Counted from the first letter of the stretch, positions 1 to 9,447 are shown. The stretch: 20,009 nt of DNA from an uncultured Hyphomicrobiales bacterium (GCA_903903935.1 CAIVAX010000195.1:1-20009), one strand, 5' to 3'. Notes: generated from the letters alone by a model not told the origin. Numbers and translations: made by a program.

Positions 1-57
1 CACCGCGCCCGGCTGCAGGCAGCCAATCTTATATTTGGGTTTGAAGGCCTCGAACAT
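1..57 (-). CDS. Partial CDS, N-terminal 19 codons of a leftward gene
   Basis: Reading leftward from an ATG at 57-55, an open frame runs to the window edge and gives MFEAFKPKYKIGCLQPGAV. A Shine-Dalgarno-like AGAGGAAA lies about 5-8 bases upstream of the ATG, and a TATAAT hexamer on the same strand lies 39 bases upstream, so initiation here is plausible. The peptide is too short for a firm family call. The 'YKIG...PG' opening is loosely reminiscent of Asp/Glu racemase or maleate isomerase-type proteins, but that is only an impression. The gene is divergent from polA. Confidence 0.5.
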   Translation of the reverse strand, partial: MFEAFKPKYKIGCLQPGAV

Positions 58-95
58 GGGTTTCCTCTTTGTTTAAGCTAGCCGCACTGGGGCGG

Positions 96-101
96 ATTAT
101 A
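96..101 (-). promoter_or_regulatory. Candidate -10 element for the leftward partial gene
   Basis: The plus strand reads ATTATA, so the minus strand carries a perfect TATAAT hexamer 39 bases upstream of the ATG at 57. I see no convincing TTGACA-like -35 at 16-18 bases spacing. It is therefore only a candidate sigma-70-type promoter, lying in the 208-base divergent gap before polA. Confidence 0.35.
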
Positions 102-265
102 GGATTGGTTGCCGCTCTGTAGCATGGCAAAGAGAGGAGTGAAACTAAGATCAGAACATTCAAGATCAGCAAGACAATCAGGCTGGCCTTGGGCGGCGCA
201 ATTCAACACTGGCCTCTGGCGCCATTGCGTTCTATTCTCAGGCCTCACTCAAACCTATCGGACCC

Positions 266-3200
266 ATGGCCATTTCCTCTCGACCTGTGCAGCCCGGCGA
301 TCGCGTCTTTCTCGTGGATGGCTCTTCCTTCGTGTTCCGCGCCTATTTCCAATCCATTCGTCAGGATCCCAAATATAATTATCGCTCGGATCGTCTGCCG
401 GTCGGGGCCGTGCGATTATTTGCCACCAAGCTCTTTCAATTCGTCAAAGATGGTGCGGCAGGCTTGAAGCCCACGCATTTGGCAATCATTTTCGACAAAT
501 CGGAAAATTCGTTCCGCAAGGCGCTCTATCCGGCCTATAAGGCCAATCGCAGCGATCCCCCAGAGGATCTTGTGCCGCAATTTCCGCTCATGCGCGCGGT
601 CACCAAGGCCTTTGGCCTCGTGCCCATTGAGCAGGATGTGTATGAGGCGGATGATCTCATCGCCACTTATGCCAAACAGGCCAGTGCGCGCGGCGCGCAG
701 GTTCTCATCATTTCTGCCGACAAAGATTTGATGCAGCTGATTGGACCCAATGTCTCCATGTTTGATCCCGCCTCGGGCGAGCGCGATGAACGGCGCATTG
801 GACCTGACGAGGTGAAAGATTATTTTCTTGTGCCACCTGAGCGCGTGGTGGATGTGCAAGCCTTGGCTGGAGATTCCACCGATAATGTGCCCGGTGCGCC
901 CGGCATTGGCATTAAGACCGCCGCGCAATTAATTGCCGAATATGGCGATCTCGATCAGCTCTTGGCGCGCGCCCATGAAATCAAACAACCCAAAAGACGC
1001 GAAGCCCTCACTCTGCCTGAAAATGTCGAGCGCGTGCTTGTCTCGCGCAAATTGGTGCGCTTGGTCGATGACGTGCCCTTGCTGACCCCGCTCGATGATC
1101 TCACCCTCCACCAGCCGGATGGGCGCGATCTGATTGCTTTTCTCAAAGCAATGGAATTTTCAACAATCACCAAACGCGCTGCCGATGTCTTTGGTGTGGA
1201 CGCTAGCACAATTGAAGCCGATCCCAATCTCGTGGGAGACGGCGGCTGGCGCGGCCGCAATGGCGAGGCCATCGAGCTCAAACATGATGAGCGCTCTCAA
1301 GATGCGGCAGCAGAATCATCAGCCAAGAATATGGACTCTGCGAGCAAGGAGACCAAGAGCAAATCCGCGCCCTCTCAAGCGGATCATCAGGGCCTGTCTC
1401 CAGCGCAACTTGTAAAAGACAGATTGCTGGCCGCGCGTCAGCACAAAATCGATCATTCCCACTATGCGACGATTACCAGCCTGTCTGAGCTTGATCGCTG
1501 GATTGCAGCGGCCTTTGAGGCCGGCGTGATCTGTGTGGATACGGAAACATCTTCACTCGATCCCATGCAGGCTGATCTTGTCGGCATAGCCTTGGCGATT
1601 GGCGAGGGGCAGGCCTGTTACATTCCTCTGGGCCACCGCTCGGATGAAGGCGGCGGCGCGCTATTTGGAGCGGGGACTTTGATTGACAGTCAATTACCCA
1701 GCGCAGACGTGATTGCGCGCTTAAAGCCTGTGTTGGAAACGCAATCTGTTCTGAAGATCGCGCAGAATATGAAATTCGATTGGCTGGTGTTTCGTCAGGC
1801 GGGCATTGAAGTGAGGCCCTGCGATGATACGATGCTGATGTCCTATGTGCTCGATGCGGGCATGAATGGCCATGGCATGGATGAACTCTCGGAAAAATAT
1901 CTCGGCCATAAGCCCATAGCTTTCGCCGATGTGGCAGGCTCAGGCAAAAGCTTTATCGGCTTTGCGCGCGTGGCGATTGACAAAGCAAGCCAATATTCAG
2001 CTGAAGATGCGGATGTGACGTTGCGTCTGTGGCATGTGCTCAAACCGCGTTTGATCCAAGAGCATATGATAAGTGTTTATGAGACGTTGGAGCGCCCACT
2101 CATAGATGTATTGGCGCGCATGGAGCGCCGGGGCATTTCGATTGATCGGCAAATTCTCTCGCGTCTATCTGGCGAATTTGCGCAATCCATGGCGCGTTTG
2201 GAAGCACAAGTGCATGAGCTCGCAGGCCAGAGTTTTAACCTCGCCTCGCCCAAGCAATTGGGCGATATTTTGTTTGGAAAAATGGGTCTGCCCGGCGACA
2301 AAAAAACCGCAACGGGAGCTTGGTCAACCTCCGCCAGCGTGCTGGAGGATTTGGCGGAAGGCGGCAATGAACTCTCCGCGCGCATTCTGGATTGGCGGCA
2401 GCTCGCCAAACTGAAATCGACCTATACCGATGCTCTGCCCGATTTCGTCAATCCCAATACCAAGCGCGTGCATACATCCTATTCACTCGCGGCGACAACA
2501 ACCGGGCGTCTGTCATCCTCTGATCCCAATTTGCAAAACATTCCCGTGCGCAATGAAGCAGGCCGCAAGATCAGAACAGCCTTTGTCGCAACGCCCGGCC
2601 ATAAGCTTTTATCAGCCGATTATTCGCAGATTGAATTGCGTCTGCTGGCACATATTGCCGACATTCCACAATTGCGCAAAGCCTTTGCCGATGGGCTCGA
2701 TATTCATGCTTTGACAGCCTCTGAAATGTTTGGCGTGCCGGTCAAAGATATGCCGGGTGAGATTCGTCGCCGCGCCAAAGCGATTAACTTTGGCATTATC
2801 TATGGCATTTCTGCTTTTGGTCTGGCCAATCAGCTGGGCATATCGCGCGAAGAGGCGGGCGCTTATATCCGCAAATATTTTGAACGCTTTCCCGGCATCA
2901 AAGATTATATGGAGGCTACCAAGGTCTTTGCGCGGCAGAATGGCTATGTCGCCACTATTTTTGGTCGCCGCTGTTATTATCCGCGCATTACCGCATCCAA
3001 TCCCTCGGAACGCGCCTTTAATGAGCGCGCTGCGATCAACGCTCCCATTCAAGGCTCGGCCGCCGATATTATTCGCCGCGCTATGATCCGCATGGAAGCT
3101 GCGTTGCAGGCGCACAAACTCTCAGCACAAATGTTGTTGCAGGTGCATGACGAACTGATTTTCGAAGTGCCGGATACAGAGATTGACAGCACATTGGAGG

Positions 3201-3304
3201 TTGTTCGCCGGGTGATGGTGGAAGCCCCGCAGCCAGCCATTGAACTGTCCGTTCCTTTGCAGGTCGATGCAAAAGCCGCCGCCAATTGGGATGAGGCGCA
3301 TTAG
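266..3304 (+). CDS. polA: DNA polymerase I
   Basis: DNA polymerase I (1012 aa) fills gaps in DNA repair and removes RNA primers from Okazaki fragments in the cytoplasm. All three activities appear intact. The N-terminal 5'-3' exonuclease/FEN domain (about residues 1-310) starts with the typical VFLVDGSS and contains acidic clusters such as YEADD and SADKD. The 3'-5' proofreading domain keeps DTE at 425-427, an NMKFD segment and YSAEDAD. The polymerase domain keeps motif A DYSQIELR (from 785), motif B RRRAKAINFGIIYG (834-847) and motif C VHDE (960-963). It is longer than the E. coli enzyme (928 aa), mostly because of a hydrophilic low-complexity linker at roughly residues 320-400. The start is ATG 266; no clear Shine-Dalgarno precedes it, but the family N-terminus begins right after it. 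The antiporter gene follows 59 bases downstream on the same strand. Confidence 0.97.
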   Translation: MAISSRPVQPGDRVFLVDGSSFVFRAYFQSIRQDPKYNYRSDRLPVGAVRLFATKLFQFVKDGAAGLKPTHLAIIFDKSENSFRKALYPAYKANRSDPPEDLVPQFPLMRAVTKAFGLVPIEQDVYEADDLIATYAKQASARGAQVLIISADKDLMQLIGPNVSMFDPASGERDERRIGPDEVKDYFLVPPERVVDVQALAGDSTDNVPGAPGIGIKTAAQLIAEYGDLDQLLARAHEIKQPKRREALTLPENVERVLVSRKLVRLVDDVPLLTPLDDLTLHQPDGRDLIAFLKAMEFSTITKRAADVFGVDASTIEADPNLVGDGGWRGRNGEAIELKHDERSQDAAAESSAKNMDSASKETKSKSAPSQADHQGLSPAQLVKDRLLAARQHKIDHSHYATITSLSELDRWIAAAFEAGVICVDTETSSLDPMQADLVGIALAIGEGQACYIPLGHRSDEGGGALFGAGTLIDSQLPSADVIARLKPVLETQSVLKIAQNMKFDWLVFRQAGIEVRPCDDTMLMSYVLDAGMNGHGMDELSEKYLGHKPIAFADVAGSGKSFIGFARVAIDKASQYSAEDADVTLRLWHVLKPRLIQEHMISVYETLERPLIDVLARMERRGISIDRQILSRLSGEFAQSMARLEAQVHELAGQSFNLASPKQLGDILFGKMGLPGDKKTATGAWSTSASVLEDLAEGGNELSARILDWRQLAKLKSTYTDALPDFVNPNTKRVHTSYSLAATTTGRLSSSDPNLQNIPVRNEAGRKIRTAFVATPGHKLLSADYSQIELRLLAHIADIPQLRKAFADGLDIHALTASEMFGVPVKDMPGEIRRRAKAINFGIIYGISAFGLANQLGISREEAGAYIRKYFERFPGIKDYMEATKVFARQNGYVATIFGRRCYYPRITASNPSERAFNERAAINAPIQGSAADIIRRAMIRMEAALQAHKLSAQMLLQVHDELIFEVPDTEIDSTLEVVRRVMVEAPQPAIELSVPLQVDAKAAANWDEAH

Positions 3305-3353
3305 CGATTAGGCTTTAACGATCAGGCATTAATTATCAGGCATTAACGATCAG
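3304..3353. repeat. 14-nt degenerate tandem repeat between polA and the antiporter gene
   Basis: Three consecutive 14-base units lie at 3312-3325 (GCTTTAACGATCAG), 3326-3339 (GCATTAATTATCAG) and 3340-3353 (GCATTAACGATCAG). A decayed partial unit (GCGATTAG) at 3304-3311 touches the polA stop codon. The AGG after the last unit forms part of the AGGA Shine-Dalgarno used by the next gene. Function unknown; it may be a simple slippage product. Confidence 0.75.
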
Positions 3354-3363
3354 GAATGTCGCA

Positions 3364-4821
3364 ATGGGCTGGGCTAATTTTCGTGCAGGACTGCGTGCCA
3401 AAGGCACTGTGTTCAGTAGCTTGATTTGGCCTTTCATCCTGACATTCCTTGCAACACCCGCTTCTGCCGCGCCCCTGTTGGAGGGTGCGCATGTGTCGGC
3501 CTTCCTCGCTCTGCCCTTTGTAGGGCTTTTATTGTCCATCGCGCTTCTGCCTATTTTTGCTGCTCAGCTTTGGCATGCGCATGATGGCAAGATTGCTGCG
3601 CTTTGGTCTCTGCTCACGCTCATCCCGCTGTTTCAAAGTGTGGGGTTTGATGCGGGGCTTTCTGTTCTGTTTCATACGCTGATGTTGGACTATCTGCCCT
3701 TCATCCTCATGCTCTTTGCTTTGTTTACCGTCTCAGGGGGCATAGTGATTTCAGGTCATATGCCCGGCACGCCGCGCGTGAATACGACACTTCTCGCCTG
3801 CGGGGCTGTGCTGGCAAGTTTCATTGGCACGACAGGTGCAGCCATGGTGATGGTGCGCTCTCTTTTGCGGGCCAATGCCGGGCGCAAACATCAGGCGCAT
3901 GTGATGGTGTTTTTCATCTTCATTGTGGCCAATATTGGCGGTGCGCTCACGCCGCTGGGCGATCCCCCGCTGTTCATCGGCTTTCTCAAAGGCGTGTCCT
4001 TTGTCTGGCCGCTTCAACATTTATGGCCAGCAACAGCCTTTGCGCTGATCACACTGCTGATCATTTTCTATTGTCTCGATAGCCTGCTCTCATACCATCA
4101 GGACGATGAGGCTGAGGATCTACAATTGGACGAGGTGATGCAGCCAAAGCTCAAGATCGCCGGCTGGCTCAATATCCTGCTTGTGGGCTGCATCATTGCG
4201 GCCATTCTGATTTCAGGCCTTTGGCGCCCCGGTCCTTTGATCGAGATCTGGGGCACCACAATTGAGGGTCAAAATCTGTTTCGCGATGTGGCTTTGCTGA
4301 GTATTGGTCTGCTCTCGATTGTGCTGACGCCAAAGGCCTATCGTGCGCACAATGAATTCAGCTTTGAGCCGATCAGGGAAGTCGCGCGGCTCTTTCTGGG
4401 TATTTTCATTTGCATCATTCCGCTCTTGAGCCTGCTTGCTGAAGGACTGCAGGGACCCTTTGCGCCTGTGCTGCATTTGATTTTTAACATGGATGGAACA
4501 CCTAATAATCCGGCGATCTTCTGGCTTGCGGGGGGATTATCCTCGGTGCTCGATAATGCCCCGACTTATCTGGTGTTCTTTGAATTGGCCGGCGGTGATG
4601 CTGCTCGTTTGATGGGCCCCATGGCCACAACGCTGATGGCGATTTCTTTGGGCTCCGTCTTCATGGGCGCCAATACCTATATCGGCAATGCCCCCAATTT
4701 CATGGTCTATTCCATGGCGCGCGAGGCGGGCGTCGCAATGCCCAGTTTCTTTGGCTATATGCTCTGGTCTGGCGCTCTTCTGTTGCCGCTCTTTGGGCTC
4801 ATTCATTTTCTCTTTTTATAG
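3364..4821 (+). CDS. Sodium:proton antiporter-like ion transporter (CitMHS/NhaD-type superfamily)
   Basis: This 485-aa polytopic inner-membrane protein belongs to the ion transporter superfamily that includes NhaD, ArsB and CitM; the closest recognised group is the 'sodium:proton antiporter / putative citrate transporter' family. About 11-12 hydrophobic segments are visible. An N-terminal stretch ending near ATPASAAP looks like a signal peptide or first membrane anchor. Two family-type re-entrant motifs are present: NIGGALTPLGDPPLFIGFL in the first half, and SSVLDNAPTYLVFFELAGG followed by GANTYIGNAPNFMVYSMA in the second. The ATG at 3364 has AGGA at 3352-3355. The gene may be cotranscribed with polA (59-base gap), and it converges with pckA across a strong hairpin. 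The transported ion cannot be told from sequence; Na+/H+ exchange is the family annotation, while citrate or another anion remains possible. Confidence 0.85.
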   Translation: MGWANFRAGLRAKGTVFSSLIWPFILTFLATPASAAPLLEGAHVSAFLALPFVGLLLSIALLPIFAAQLWHAHDGKIAALWSLLTLIPLFQSVGFDAGLSVLFHTLMLDYLPFILMLFALFTVSGGIVISGHMPGTPRVNTTLLACGAVLASFIGTTGAAMVMVRSLLRANAGRKHQAHVMVFFIFIVANIGGALTPLGDPPLFIGFLKGVSFVWPLQHLWPATAFALITLLIIFYCLDSLLSYHQDDEAEDLQLDEVMQPKLKIAGWLNILLVGCIIAAILISGLWRPGPLIEIWGTTIEGQNLFRDVALLSIGLLSIVLTPKAYRAHNEFSFEPIREVARLFLGIFICIIPLLSLLAEGLQGPFAPVLHLIFNMDGTPNNPAIFWLAGGLSSVLDNAPTYLVFFELAGGDAARLMGPMATTLMAISLGSVFMGANTYIGNAPNFMVYSMAREAGVAMPSFFGYMLWSGALLLPLFGLIHFLFL

Positions 4822-4831
4822 AGCAAAAGAA

Positions 4832-4853
4832 AACGCGCGCCGGAGCGCGCGTT
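4832..4853 (-). terminator. Rho-independent terminator of pckA
   Basis: A perfect 9-bp GC-rich stem (AACGCGCGC / GCGCGCGTT) closes a 4-base loop. Read on the minus strand it is followed by TTCTTTTGC, the T-rich tail expected of an intrinsic terminator, and it lies about 30 bases past the pckA stop. On the plus strand no T-run follows, so it mainly serves pckA, though the stem could also stall transcription from the converging antiporter gene. Confidence 0.85.
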
Positions 4854-4884
4854 GATCAAAGATCTTCCAGAAGAAAAGCTGCAC

Positions 4885-6501
4885 TTATTCAGCCGCCATG
4901 CGGGCGCCAGGCGCGGCATCGCGCACTTTCGAATCCACATGCATTTCATAATTGACGAAGTTCTTGTGGAACATTTCGACCAAATGTTTGGCTGTGGCAT
5001 CAAATTCGCTGGGCTCCGCCCATGTCTTCACTGGATTGAGAATGTCGCTTTCCACGCCTGGCACATCGGTAGGAACCGACAGACCGAAATAAGGATCAAT
5101 GCGGAAATTGGCTTTCTTCAATGAGCCATCGAGCGCGGCAGTGAGCAAAGCGCGGGTGACGCGAATGGGCATGCGGCGACCGCCCTTGCCTTCCTTGCCA
5201 CCAGTCCAGCCAGTGTTCACCAGCCAGCAATCGACATTATGCTTGGCGATGAGATCGCGCAGAAGATTGCCATAGACAGAGGCATGACGGGGCAGGAAGG
5301 GATGACCAAAGCAGGTTGAGAAGGTCGCTGTGGGCTCAGTCACACCCTTCACAGTTCCCGCCACTGTCGCGGTATAGCCCGAAAGGAAATGATACATGGC
5401 TTGCGAGGAATCGAGTTTGGCAATCGGCGGCATTACGCCAAAGGCATCGCAAGTGAGCATTACAATATTGCGCGGATGACCGCCACGGCCCGTATCCGAA
5501 GAATTAGAGATGAAGTGAATCGGATAGGCAATGCGGGTGTTTTCTGTTTTTGACTCATCGTCAAAGTCAGGCATGCGGGTGACAGGATCGAGAACAACAT
5601 TCTCCATCACCGTGCCAAAGCGCTCAGTGGTTGAATAAATCTCAGGCTCAGCTTCGCGCGACAGGCGGATCGCCTTAGCATAGCAGCCACCTTCAAAGTT
5701 AAACACGCCCTCAGGGCTCCAACCATGCTCATCATCGCCGATCAAAATGCGATTGGGATCTTGCGAGAGCGTGGTCTTGCCTGTGCCCGATAAGCCAAAG
5801 AAAATCGCCGTATCATCGGCTTTGCCAATATTGGCCGAGCAATGCATGGGCATCACGCCAGCTGCTGGCAGAGTGAAGTTCAGCCATGTGAAGACCGACT
5901 TCTTCATTTCGCCCGCATAGCTGGAGCCACCAATCAGCACAATGCGGCGTGAGAAATCGAGAGCAATGACTGTTTCACTGCGGCAACCATGACGCTTGGG
6001 ATCAGCGCGGAAGGAGGGCAGATCAATGATCGTCAGATCAGGAATAAATTTGAGGACATCTTCCACAGCCGGGCGGATCAGCAGATTGCGGATGAACAGA
6101 GAATGCCAAGCATATTCGGTGACAACGCGCGCTTTCACGCGTGTGGCCGGATCCGCGCCGCCATAGAGATCCTGCGCAAACAAATCCATGCCTTCAGCAT
6201 GTTTCAGAAAGTCGGCGAGCAGAACATCAAAATGCGCCGGGCTCATCGCTTTGTTGTTTTCCCACCACACGACATTCTCTGTCATGGAATCGCGGACGGT
6301 GAATTTATCAGCGGGCGAGCGGCCAGTGTGCACGCCTGTCTCAGCATTGATCGCACCGCCGGGCACCAGCACAGCCTCATTGCGGCGGATAGAATGTTCG
6401 TAGAGCTCCGGCGCATGCAGGTTATAGGCAATGCTGTTCACGCCTTTGAACCCGAATGCTTCAATCCCATGGGATTGATTGAAAATGCCGGTCTGTTTCA
6501 T
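4885..6501 (-). CDS. pckA: Phosphoenolpyruvate carboxykinase (ATP)
   Basis: PckA converts oxaloacetate plus ATP to phosphoenolpyruvate, CO2 and ADP, the committed step of gluconeogenesis from TCA-cycle intermediates in the cytosol. The protein (538 aa from this start) has the usual length for the ATP-dependent family. Visible motifs are [10 protein letters not shown] (58-67, substrate binding), YAGEMKKS (195-202), the P-loop GLSGTGKTT (236-244) and the metal-binding GDDEHGW (255-261). I chose ATG 6501 because GGAG sits 6 bases upstream and the N-terminus then matches the family. An ATG at 6522 and a TTG at 6531 are in-frame alternatives adding 7 or 10 residues. The hugZ-like gene lies 178 bases upstream on the same strand; that gap is large enough for a separate promoter. 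Confidence 0.97.
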   Translation of the reverse strand: MKQTGIFNQSHGIEAFGFKGVNSIAYNLHAPELYEHSIRRNEAVLVPGGAINAETGVHTGRSPADKFTVRDSMTENVVWWENNKAMSPAHFDVLLADFLKHAEGMDLFAQDLYGGADPATRVKARVVTEYAWHSLFIRNLLIRPAVEDVLKFIPDLTIIDLPSFRADPKRHGCRSETVIALDFSRRIVLIGGSSYAGEMKKSVFTWLNFTLPAAGVMPMHCSANIGKADDTAIFFGLSGTGKTTLSQDPNRILIGDDEHGWSPEGVFNFEGGCYAKAIRLSREAEPEIYSTTERFGTVMENVVLDPVTRMPDFDDESKTENTRIAYPIHFISNSSDTGRGGHPRNIVMLTCDAFGVMPPIAKLDSSQAMYHFLSGYTATVAGTVKGVTEPTATFSTCFGHPFLPRHASVYGNLLRDLIAKHNVDCWLVNTGWTGGKEGKGGRRMPIRVTRALLTAALDGSLKKANFRIDPYFGLSVPTDVPGVESDILNPVKTWAEPSEFDATAKHLVEMFHKNFVNYEMHVDSKVRDAAPGARMAAE

Positions 6502-6660
6502 CTCTGTCTCCGATGTGTCCATGATGGACAATGATTGTGGCTGGCCTTCGTCCCTAGGCGCGACCTGAGCGCTTCGTGGGGCGCTAAATGTGACGTTTTC
6601 TAGTCTGTGCCTGCCCGAAGGGCAAGGTTCAACTCTGTCGCACTTAGGATAAGTCGATAA

Positions 6661-6677
6661 TTGCTGCAGCGCAGCAA
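6661..6677 (-). terminator. Hairpin directly after the hugZ-like stop codon
   Basis: A perfect 7-bp stem (TTGCTGC / GCAGCAA) with a 3-base loop begins two bases past the stop codon of the hugZ-like gene. On the minus strand it is followed by TTATCGACTTATCC, which lacks a proper T-run. It may act as a weak terminator or protect the 3' end, separating this transcript from pckA. Confidence 0.35.
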
Positions 6678-6679
6678 GA

Positions 6680-7462
6680 TCAGGCCTTTTCGCGGGCCTG
6701 TTGGGCCAGCTCTGAAAAGACGCTGCGCAGCTCTTGGCCGGTGCAAATCCGTCGAGGAAAAGCTATGCGGGCCGTCAGATCGCCAAGGGCAAGATCAAAG
6801 CCATCGGGATCTATGCCACTGACCCGCCAAGACCCATCCTTTTCCCCCGCCAGCCGGGTTGCATAAAGCCGGACGGATTGCGGATGGTCGTCATTCATAT
6901 GGGTCAGCGCCTCTGGCTCCAGCTCGATGAGTTCCTCCGCCCCGGTCAGATCGGTGAGTAAGACTGAGCCCTCATAATCGGCCGCTTTGGCAATGCCCCC
7001 ATTCAAATGAGCGCTGGTGATCTCCAAAAGGAAAAAGCCAAAATCGGGAAAATCAACATAAAGCGCTGATTTTGGGTGACGCGCCAGAAAACGGGCGCGC
7101 AATTTGGCCCTTTGTTCGGGTTCGCTCACCCGGCGGCAATGGCCCACAAGGGTCAGTCTGGGATGCGCCAAAGGATCGCCCTTACCCGTCTGCACCAATA
7201 GAATGGAAGCGCGCCCATCCTGAGCCAGATTTTTGGTATGGGCCGACAGGCCGGACATCAGCAAAATGGGTTGGCCATTATAATCTGTGGCCACATTGAT
7301 CAGGCTGGTGAAAGGAAAGCCACCCTGCAGGCTCACAGTCCCTAAGCTGCCGGCGCGTATGCTTCGCAACAGGCCCTTGGCCACTTTTACCCCGTCATAG
7401 CCCTCCGGCAGGCCGGGCATGGGGCCTTCCGCTTTGGGAGCAGAGCCTTGCATTTTTTCCAT
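6680..7462 (-). CDS. HugZ-family heme utilisation protein (pyridoxamine-phosphate-oxidase-like fold plus DUF2470)
   Basis: This 260-aa protein has an N-terminal split-barrel FMN-binding/PNPOx-like domain (about residues 20-165, with [17 protein letters not shown] and the [12 protein letters not shown] segment). A C-terminal DUF2470 domain (about 175-255) carries the hallmark [10 protein letters not shown] (187-196). Proteins of this architecture (HugZ/HutZ) bind heme and several degrade it to release iron; others are annotated only as PNPOx-like flavoproteins, so heme use is a family inference. The start ATG at 7462 is chosen for the GAGGA about 7-8 bases upstream. The frame extends to 7576, but the extra residues look non-coding. 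The gene is divergent from the ThDP enzyme. No heme transporter genes are nearby. Confidence 0.85.
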   Translation of the reverse strand: MEKMQGSAPKAEGPMPGLPEGYDGVKVAKGLLRSIRAGSLGTVSLQGGFPFTSLINVATDYNGQPILLMSGLSAHTKNLAQDGRASILLVQTGKGDPLAHPRLTLVGHCRRVSEPEQRAKLRARFLARHPKSALYVDFPDFGFFLLEITSAHLNGGIAKAADYEGSVLLTDLTGAEELIELEPEALTHMNDDHPQSVRLYATRLAGEKDGSWRVSGIDPDGFDLALGDLTARIAFPRRICTGQELRSVFSELAQQAREKA

Positions 7463-7668
7463 ATTACAATCCTCATTGGGAGAGCCGACCCGCATCATTG
7501 CGGTGCCTCTCGCGCTGGATGAAGCCGATCTTGATGGGCCCAAAGGACAAATAGTGAGCCCCATGTAGCTATGCAAAATGACTCTGCACTCTTCTCTAAC
7601 GCATGAAAACAGGCTAAGTCGAGATCACTTAAGCTAAGCTATCTTTGAGTGATGAGCAGGGGGGAAAC

Positions 7669-9435
7669 ATGCATCTCGATAAGCCAGAAGGTCAGCCAGA
7701 CGATAAAGTTGCTTGGGCGAGCGATGTGGCCGCGCAAATGCTGCGCCGCTTTGGCTTTCCCTATGTGAGCCTCAATCCCGGTGCCAGCTATCGCGGCTTG
7801 CATGATTCCATCGTCAACCATCTGGGCAATGTCGATCCGGGCATGATCCTGTGCTTGCATGAAGATCATGCCATTGGCATTGCACATGGCTATGCCAAAG
7901 CCACCGGCAAGCCCATGGCGGCGATCGTTCACTCCAATGTCGGCCTCATGCATGGCATGATGGGCATTTACAATGCCTTTTGCGATCGCATGCCGGTCTT
8001 CATCATGGGGGCCACGGGTCCTGTGGATGCGCATCAGCGCCGCCCTTGGATTGATTGGATTCATACCTCCGCCGATCAGGGCGGTATGGTGCGCGATATT
8101 GTGAAATTCGATAATCAGCCCTCCTCACCCGAAGCCATTATCGATGCCATGTTGCGCGCCAATATTATGATGCGCACCGAGCCCTGCGGCCCGACCTATA
8201 TTTGTTTTGATGCCGGATTGCAGGAATCCTCCCTTGATAAAGAGATCACATTCCCCGATCTCGCCCGTTTCCAGCCGCCTGTGCCGCCGCGTCCCGCTAG
8301 GGAAGACGTCGCGCGCGCTGTTGCGATGATCAAAGCGGCCAAGCGTCCCGTCATTCTCTTTGGTCGCGGCACGCATTCCAGTGAAGATTGGAATAAGCGG
8401 GTGCAATTGGCCGAGCATTTGGGTGCGTGTGTGATGACGGACCTCAAAACCGGCGCCGTCTTCCCAACCGATCACCCCGCCCATGTCGTTGAGCCATTCA
8501 ATCAATTGGGCAAGACAGCTAGAGAGATTCTGGGCGAAGCTGATCTTGTGCTCGCTTTGGAATGGGTTGATTTGGCTGGTGCATTGCATCCTCCCAAGGG
8601 TGGCCCCAAAGTCACCGCCAAAGTCATCTACAGCAGCCTTGATCAGGCCGTGCATAATGGCGCGCATATGATCTTCCAAGCCACGCCAACCGCTGATCTC
8701 TATATGGCGGCGGGTGCTGAGGCTGTGGTCAGTGATCTGCTTGAAGCACTGGGACCGGGCGCGAAAAAAGAGCCTTGGCGCGCTGCTGTGCGCCGCACAC
8801 CCAAGCCCGTCAATCCCGATCGCATCACAGTGGAGCTGATTGCTTCAACTCTGCGCGCCAGCGTCAAGGATCACGATAATGTCAGTCTGGCCGCTTTGTG
8901 CCGGGGCTGGCCTTGCGATGCTTGGCCCTTCCACAATTCCTCGGCCTATCTGGGCAAGGATGGCGGTGGCGGCATTGGCTCAGGTGGCGCTTTGTCGATT
9001 GGTGCAGCGCTTGGCAATTTGTCGCTTGGCAAAAAGACCATCAGCATTTTGGGCGATGGCGATTTCATGATGGGCGGCAATGCCATTTGGACAGCTGTGA
9101 AGCACAAGATTCCGCTGATGATCATCATCAACAATAATCAATCTTACTTCAATGATGAGCTGCATCAGGAAGTGGTCGCCAAGCGGCGCAATCGCCCGGT
9201 TGGCAATCGCTGGATTGGTCAGGCGATTTCGGGACCCGGTCTCGATATTGCCAAATTTGTTGAGGCGCAGGGCGCTGTGGGTATCGGCCCGATCAAGACA
9301 CAGGCGCAATTGCAGGCCGCCATCACGCGCGGTCTTGAAATTCTCGATGCCGGCGGCGTGTGCCTGCTCGATGTGCATGTCCCGCCGGATGAAGATCGCC
9401 GCGATGCCTCATCAACCGGCGTGCGCAATACCTGA
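7669..9435 (+). CDS. Thiamine-diphosphate-dependent enzyme of the acetolactate synthase/benzoylformate decarboxylase family, substrate unknown
   Basis: The 588-aa protein has the three-domain layout of the ThDP decarboxylase/ligase family: an N-terminal pyrimidine-binding domain, a central domain (about 190-330), and a C-terminal pyrophosphate-binding domain. The likely catalytic glutamate is E65 in LHEDHAIGIAHGYAKATG. The ThDP/Mg motif starts at GDGD (462-465) and ends at NNN near 488-490. The N-terminal segment SLNPGASYRGLHDS and the stretch GPVDAHQRRPWIDWIHTS differ from true acetolactate synthase, and there is no regulatory subunit gene, so valine/isoleucine synthesis is unlikely. ATG 7669 is preferred because AGGGGGG lies about 5 bases upstream; a TTG at 7645 in the same frame is the alternative. 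nikR follows 103 bases downstream on the same strand. An oxo-acid decarboxylase or lyase role is plausible but unproven. Confidence 0.85.
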   Translation: MHLDKPEGQPDDKVAWASDVAAQMLRRFGFPYVSLNPGASYRGLHDSIVNHLGNVDPGMILCLHEDHAIGIAHGYAKATGKPMAAIVHSNVGLMHGMMGIYNAFCDRMPVFIMGATGPVDAHQRRPWIDWIHTSADQGGMVRDIVKFDNQPSSPEAIIDAMLRANIMMRTEPCGPTYICFDAGLQESSLDKEITFPDLARFQPPVPPRPAREDVARAVAMIKAAKRPVILFGRGTHSSEDWNKRVQLAEHLGACVMTDLKTGAVFPTDHPAHVVEPFNQLGKTAREILGEADLVLALEWVDLAGALHPPKGGPKVTAKVIYSSLDQAVHNGAHMIFQATPTADLYMAAGAEAVVSDLLEALGPGAKKEPWRAAVRRTPKPVNPDRITVELIASTLRASVKDHDNVSLAALCRGWPCDAWPFHNSSAYLGKDGGGGIGSGGALSIGAALGNLSLGKKTISILGDGDFMMGGNAIWTAVKHKIPLMIIINNNQSYFNDELHQEVVAKRRNRPVGNRWIGQAISGPGLDIAKFVEAQGAVGIGPIKTQAQLQAAITRGLEILDAGGVCLLDVHVPPDEDRRDASSTGVRNT

Positions 9436-9447
9436 TTACTCAATGGC

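Noticed and set aside
109..467. Two small plus-strand frames (109-378, 189-467) upstream of and overlapping polA
   Set aside because: Both run out of frame into the polA coding sequence, have no family resemblance, and have residue composition typical of shadow frames. An AGGAG at 135-139 precedes no convincing start.
5989..6534. 181-aa plus-strand frame
   Set aside because: Antisense to the well-supported pckA coding region; no recognisable domain.
6610..6627. CTTGCCC/GGGCAGG hairpin between the hugZ-like gene and pckA
   Set aside because: Stem includes a G-U pair and is followed by A-rich, not T-rich, sequence on the minus strand; too weak to call a terminator.
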